The notes below the pieces were generated by a model. That model worked only from the letters and a program-made list of their open reading frames with translations. It ran no database searches and was not told the DNA's origin. Source: Bacteroidota bacterium (GTDB taxonomy: Bacteria > Bacteroidota > Bacteroidia > NS11-12g > UBA9320). Taken from it: 6,402 bases of DNA. Positions 5,535 to 6,402 of this stretch are shown one piece after another. Position numbers and translations under genes: made by a program. The stretch is taken from the NCBI GenBank assembly GCA_947499775.1, contig CANMPY010000114.1:1-6402 (forward strand), read 5' to 3'. The stretch's first letter is position 1. Each line of letters begins with the position of its first letter.

Positions 5535-6173
5535 TCAAAAACGGTAGCCAAATAACATGCGACTTCTTATATTATAGCCATCCATATATGGCATGTAAAT
5601 GGGGCCGCTAATGCGTATATCTCCAGTGCTATACTGAAAGCACATCCCCGCAGCATATTCAAAAATAAGCCCATTTCTGCTAACAAAATCAAATCCGATG
5701 TAGGATGGATTGAAATAAAATGCCTTTGCTTTGGCATCTGTTTTAAAGTCAAATGGGCCAACAAACAGATCTTTTCTAAATCTACTCCCAAATCTATTCC
5801 CAAAACTACTCCCAAATGATTCATCGTATACAATGGTTTTGGCTCCTATTGCTGGACCAAAAAAAGGATTAAATTTTTTGTTAGATGGGCTCCTAAAATA
5901 TATTTTTAAAAACAATTCAACCAGGGTCTCATTCACTTTAGTATCATAATAAATCGACTCATCCGATTGGCGTTTGAATGCATAAAGATTAAGTGAGTGC
6001 TTATTTCTAATGGTATATTCTATAGCCAACGATCCGCCATCGAGTAATGGCGCAATGTATATGGCCGATGGTAATTTGGTATTTAAATTGTTGCGTGAGT
6101 TATCCTGTGTTACTTGCCCATATACATCAATCAAGCCAAGTAAAAAAATGCTAAAAAATAAATAATGTTTCAT
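5535..6173 (-). CDS. Exported outer-membrane beta-barrel-like protein
   Basis: The product is 212 residues. Residues 1-19 look like a Sec signal peptide (MKHYLFFSIFLLGLIDVYG, then Q20) with no lipobox cysteine. The mature part is rich in alternating aromatic and polar strands, such as SLAIEYTIRNKHSLNLYAFKR (48-68), FNPFFGPAIGAKTIVYDE (101-118) and GLIFEYAAGMCFQYSTG (168-184), and it ends in RMLFGYRF. A terminal aromatic, usually Phe, is typical of barrel proteins inserted by BAM. The FNPFFGPAIGAK segment resembles small Bacteroidetes barrel families of the DUF3575 kind, but I cannot confirm the family. Function is unknown. Residues 120-131 are three FG-starting tetrads (FGSS, FGNR, FGSR) encoded by a 12-base tandem repeat, probably in a loop. 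The start ATG overlaps the stop of the upstream gene as TAATG, which implies translational coupling, and the C-terminal half resembles that upstream product. Confidence 0.75.
   Translation of the reverse strand: MKHYLFFSIFLLGLIDVYGQVTQDNSRNNLNTKLPSAIYIAPLLDGGSLAIEYTIRNKHSLNLYAFKRQSDESIYYDTKVNETLVELFLKIYFRSPSNKKFNPFFGPAIGAKTIVYDESFGSSFGNRFGSRFRKDLFVGPFDFKTDAKAKAFYFNPSYIGFDFVSRNGLIFEYAAGMCFQYSTGDIRISGPIYMPYMDGYNIRSRMLFGYRF
5781..5816 (-). repeat. Three-unit 12-base tandem repeat inside the barrel gene
   Basis: On the plus strand the units are TCTACTCCCAAA (5781-5792), TCTATTCCCAAA (5793-5804) and ACTACTCCCAAA (5805-5816). Neighbouring units differ at one or two bases. The unit is four codons, so gain or loss of a copy keeps the frame. 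The encoded protein units are FGSS, FGNR and FGSR at residues 120-131. Confidence 0.85.
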
Positions 6174-6402
6174 TATTTTATGTTGGTGTTATGTTTAATA
6201 GGCCAGCCAATCGTAAATCCGAATAAGCCCCCAACACCCTGTTTGTATCCCAGTCCGGTTAGGGTACATTCTCCAGTATTGCTTGGCTTAAACTGATATT
6301 TAATAGCCGTATAATAATCAAAAATAATATTTTTTGAGAACAATTTTGTTGCACCTATTACAAAAAACACAGTTCGTCGTTTTGTGCTACAATAATCCTT
6401 TT
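6173..6402 (-). CDS. Partial gene: C-terminus of a barrel-like protein, paralogue of the next gene
   Basis: The frame is open from the right edge of the window to its TAA stop, giving the last 75 residues of a protein whose start lies outside. A GTG at 6368-6370 is in frame, but the reading frame continues upstream of it with plausible coding sequence (DYCSTKRRT), so I treat GTG as an internal valine. The visible part alternates hydrophobic and polar residues like beta strands: RTVFFVIGATKLFSKNIIFDYYTAIKYQF and then GVGGLFGFTIGWPIKHN. The segment SKNIIFDYYTAIKYQF aligns with SRNGLIFEYAAGMCFQY in the downstream protein, followed in both by a glycine- and aromatic-rich last strand, so the two look like tandem paralogues. 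Unlike its neighbour it does not end in an aromatic residue; it runs on for seven residues after GWP (IKHNTNIK). Function is unknown. Its stop overlaps the downstream ATG by one base. Confidence 0.65.
   Translation of the reverse strand, partial: KDYCSTKRRTVFFVIGATKLFSKNIIFDYYTAIKYQFKPSNTGECTLTGLGYKQGVGGLFGFTIGWPIKHNTNIK

Noticed and set aside
5567..5833. Minus-strand open frame of 88 codons overlapping the barrel gene in another frame
   Set aside because: The longer frame has a signal peptide, strand pattern and terminal aromatic. This one arises partly because the 12-base repeat stays open in several frames.
5731..5949. Plus-strand open frame of 72 codons opposite the barrel gene
   Set aside because: Its SFLNLLPNLFPKLLPN pattern is the antisense reading of the tandem repeat, with no independent support.
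6368..6370. GTG as the start of a complete 65-residue protein
   Set aside because: The same frame is open upstream to the window edge with plausible barrel-like sequence, so the GTG is more likely an internal valine of a truncated gene.

Overview
This AT-rich window looks like a chromosomal segment of a Bacteroidetes bacterium. Four things support that: a histidine kinase with the H-box variant SHNLRAPVAN paired with a stand-alone receiver, TAnnTTTG-type promoter candidates, A/T-rich start contexts with no obvious Shine-Dalgarno sequence, and envelope proteins with short Sec signals, one of which ends in a barrel-like aromatic strand. I cannot name a genus from the sequence.

Layout. On the minus strand, reading right to left from 2283, are a YciO-type member of the Sua5/YrdC/TsaC family and, 5 bases later, a 94-residue ABM-fold (antibiotic biosynthesis monooxygenase-like) protein. 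After a 66-base gap comes a 417-residue exported, TPR-like protein. A 125-base divergent intergenic region (2284-2408), which carries overlapping palindromes, separates this group from the plus-strand pair. That pair is an 886-residue soluble histidine kinase with about five PAS domains, followed 26 bases later by a 131-residue single-domain response regulator. It converges on a minus-strand pair at the right edge: a 212-residue exported beta-barrel-like protein and, upstream of it, the C-terminal part of a related protein that enters from outside the window. Their stop and start codons overlap as TAATG.

How the genes may work together. The kinase and regulator read as one cytoplasmic signalling module. 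The PAS array senses an unknown input, the HisKA/HATPase core phosphorylates the receiver, and with no DNA-binding domain the receiver should act through protein contacts. The two barrel-like proteins look like tandem paralogues that are translated in coupling. The YciO-like and ABM genes probably share a transcript, but I see no shared pathway.

The window has no tRNA, rRNA, CRISPR array, transposase or phage gene, and no gene-free stretch longer than about 125 bases. I find no convincing new multi-gene system. The points most worth a second look are a 10-A run at the end of the TPR-like gene with an open -1 frame beyond it, a three-unit 12-base tandem repeat inside the barrel gene, the tandem barrel paralogues, and the palindromes in the divergent control region.
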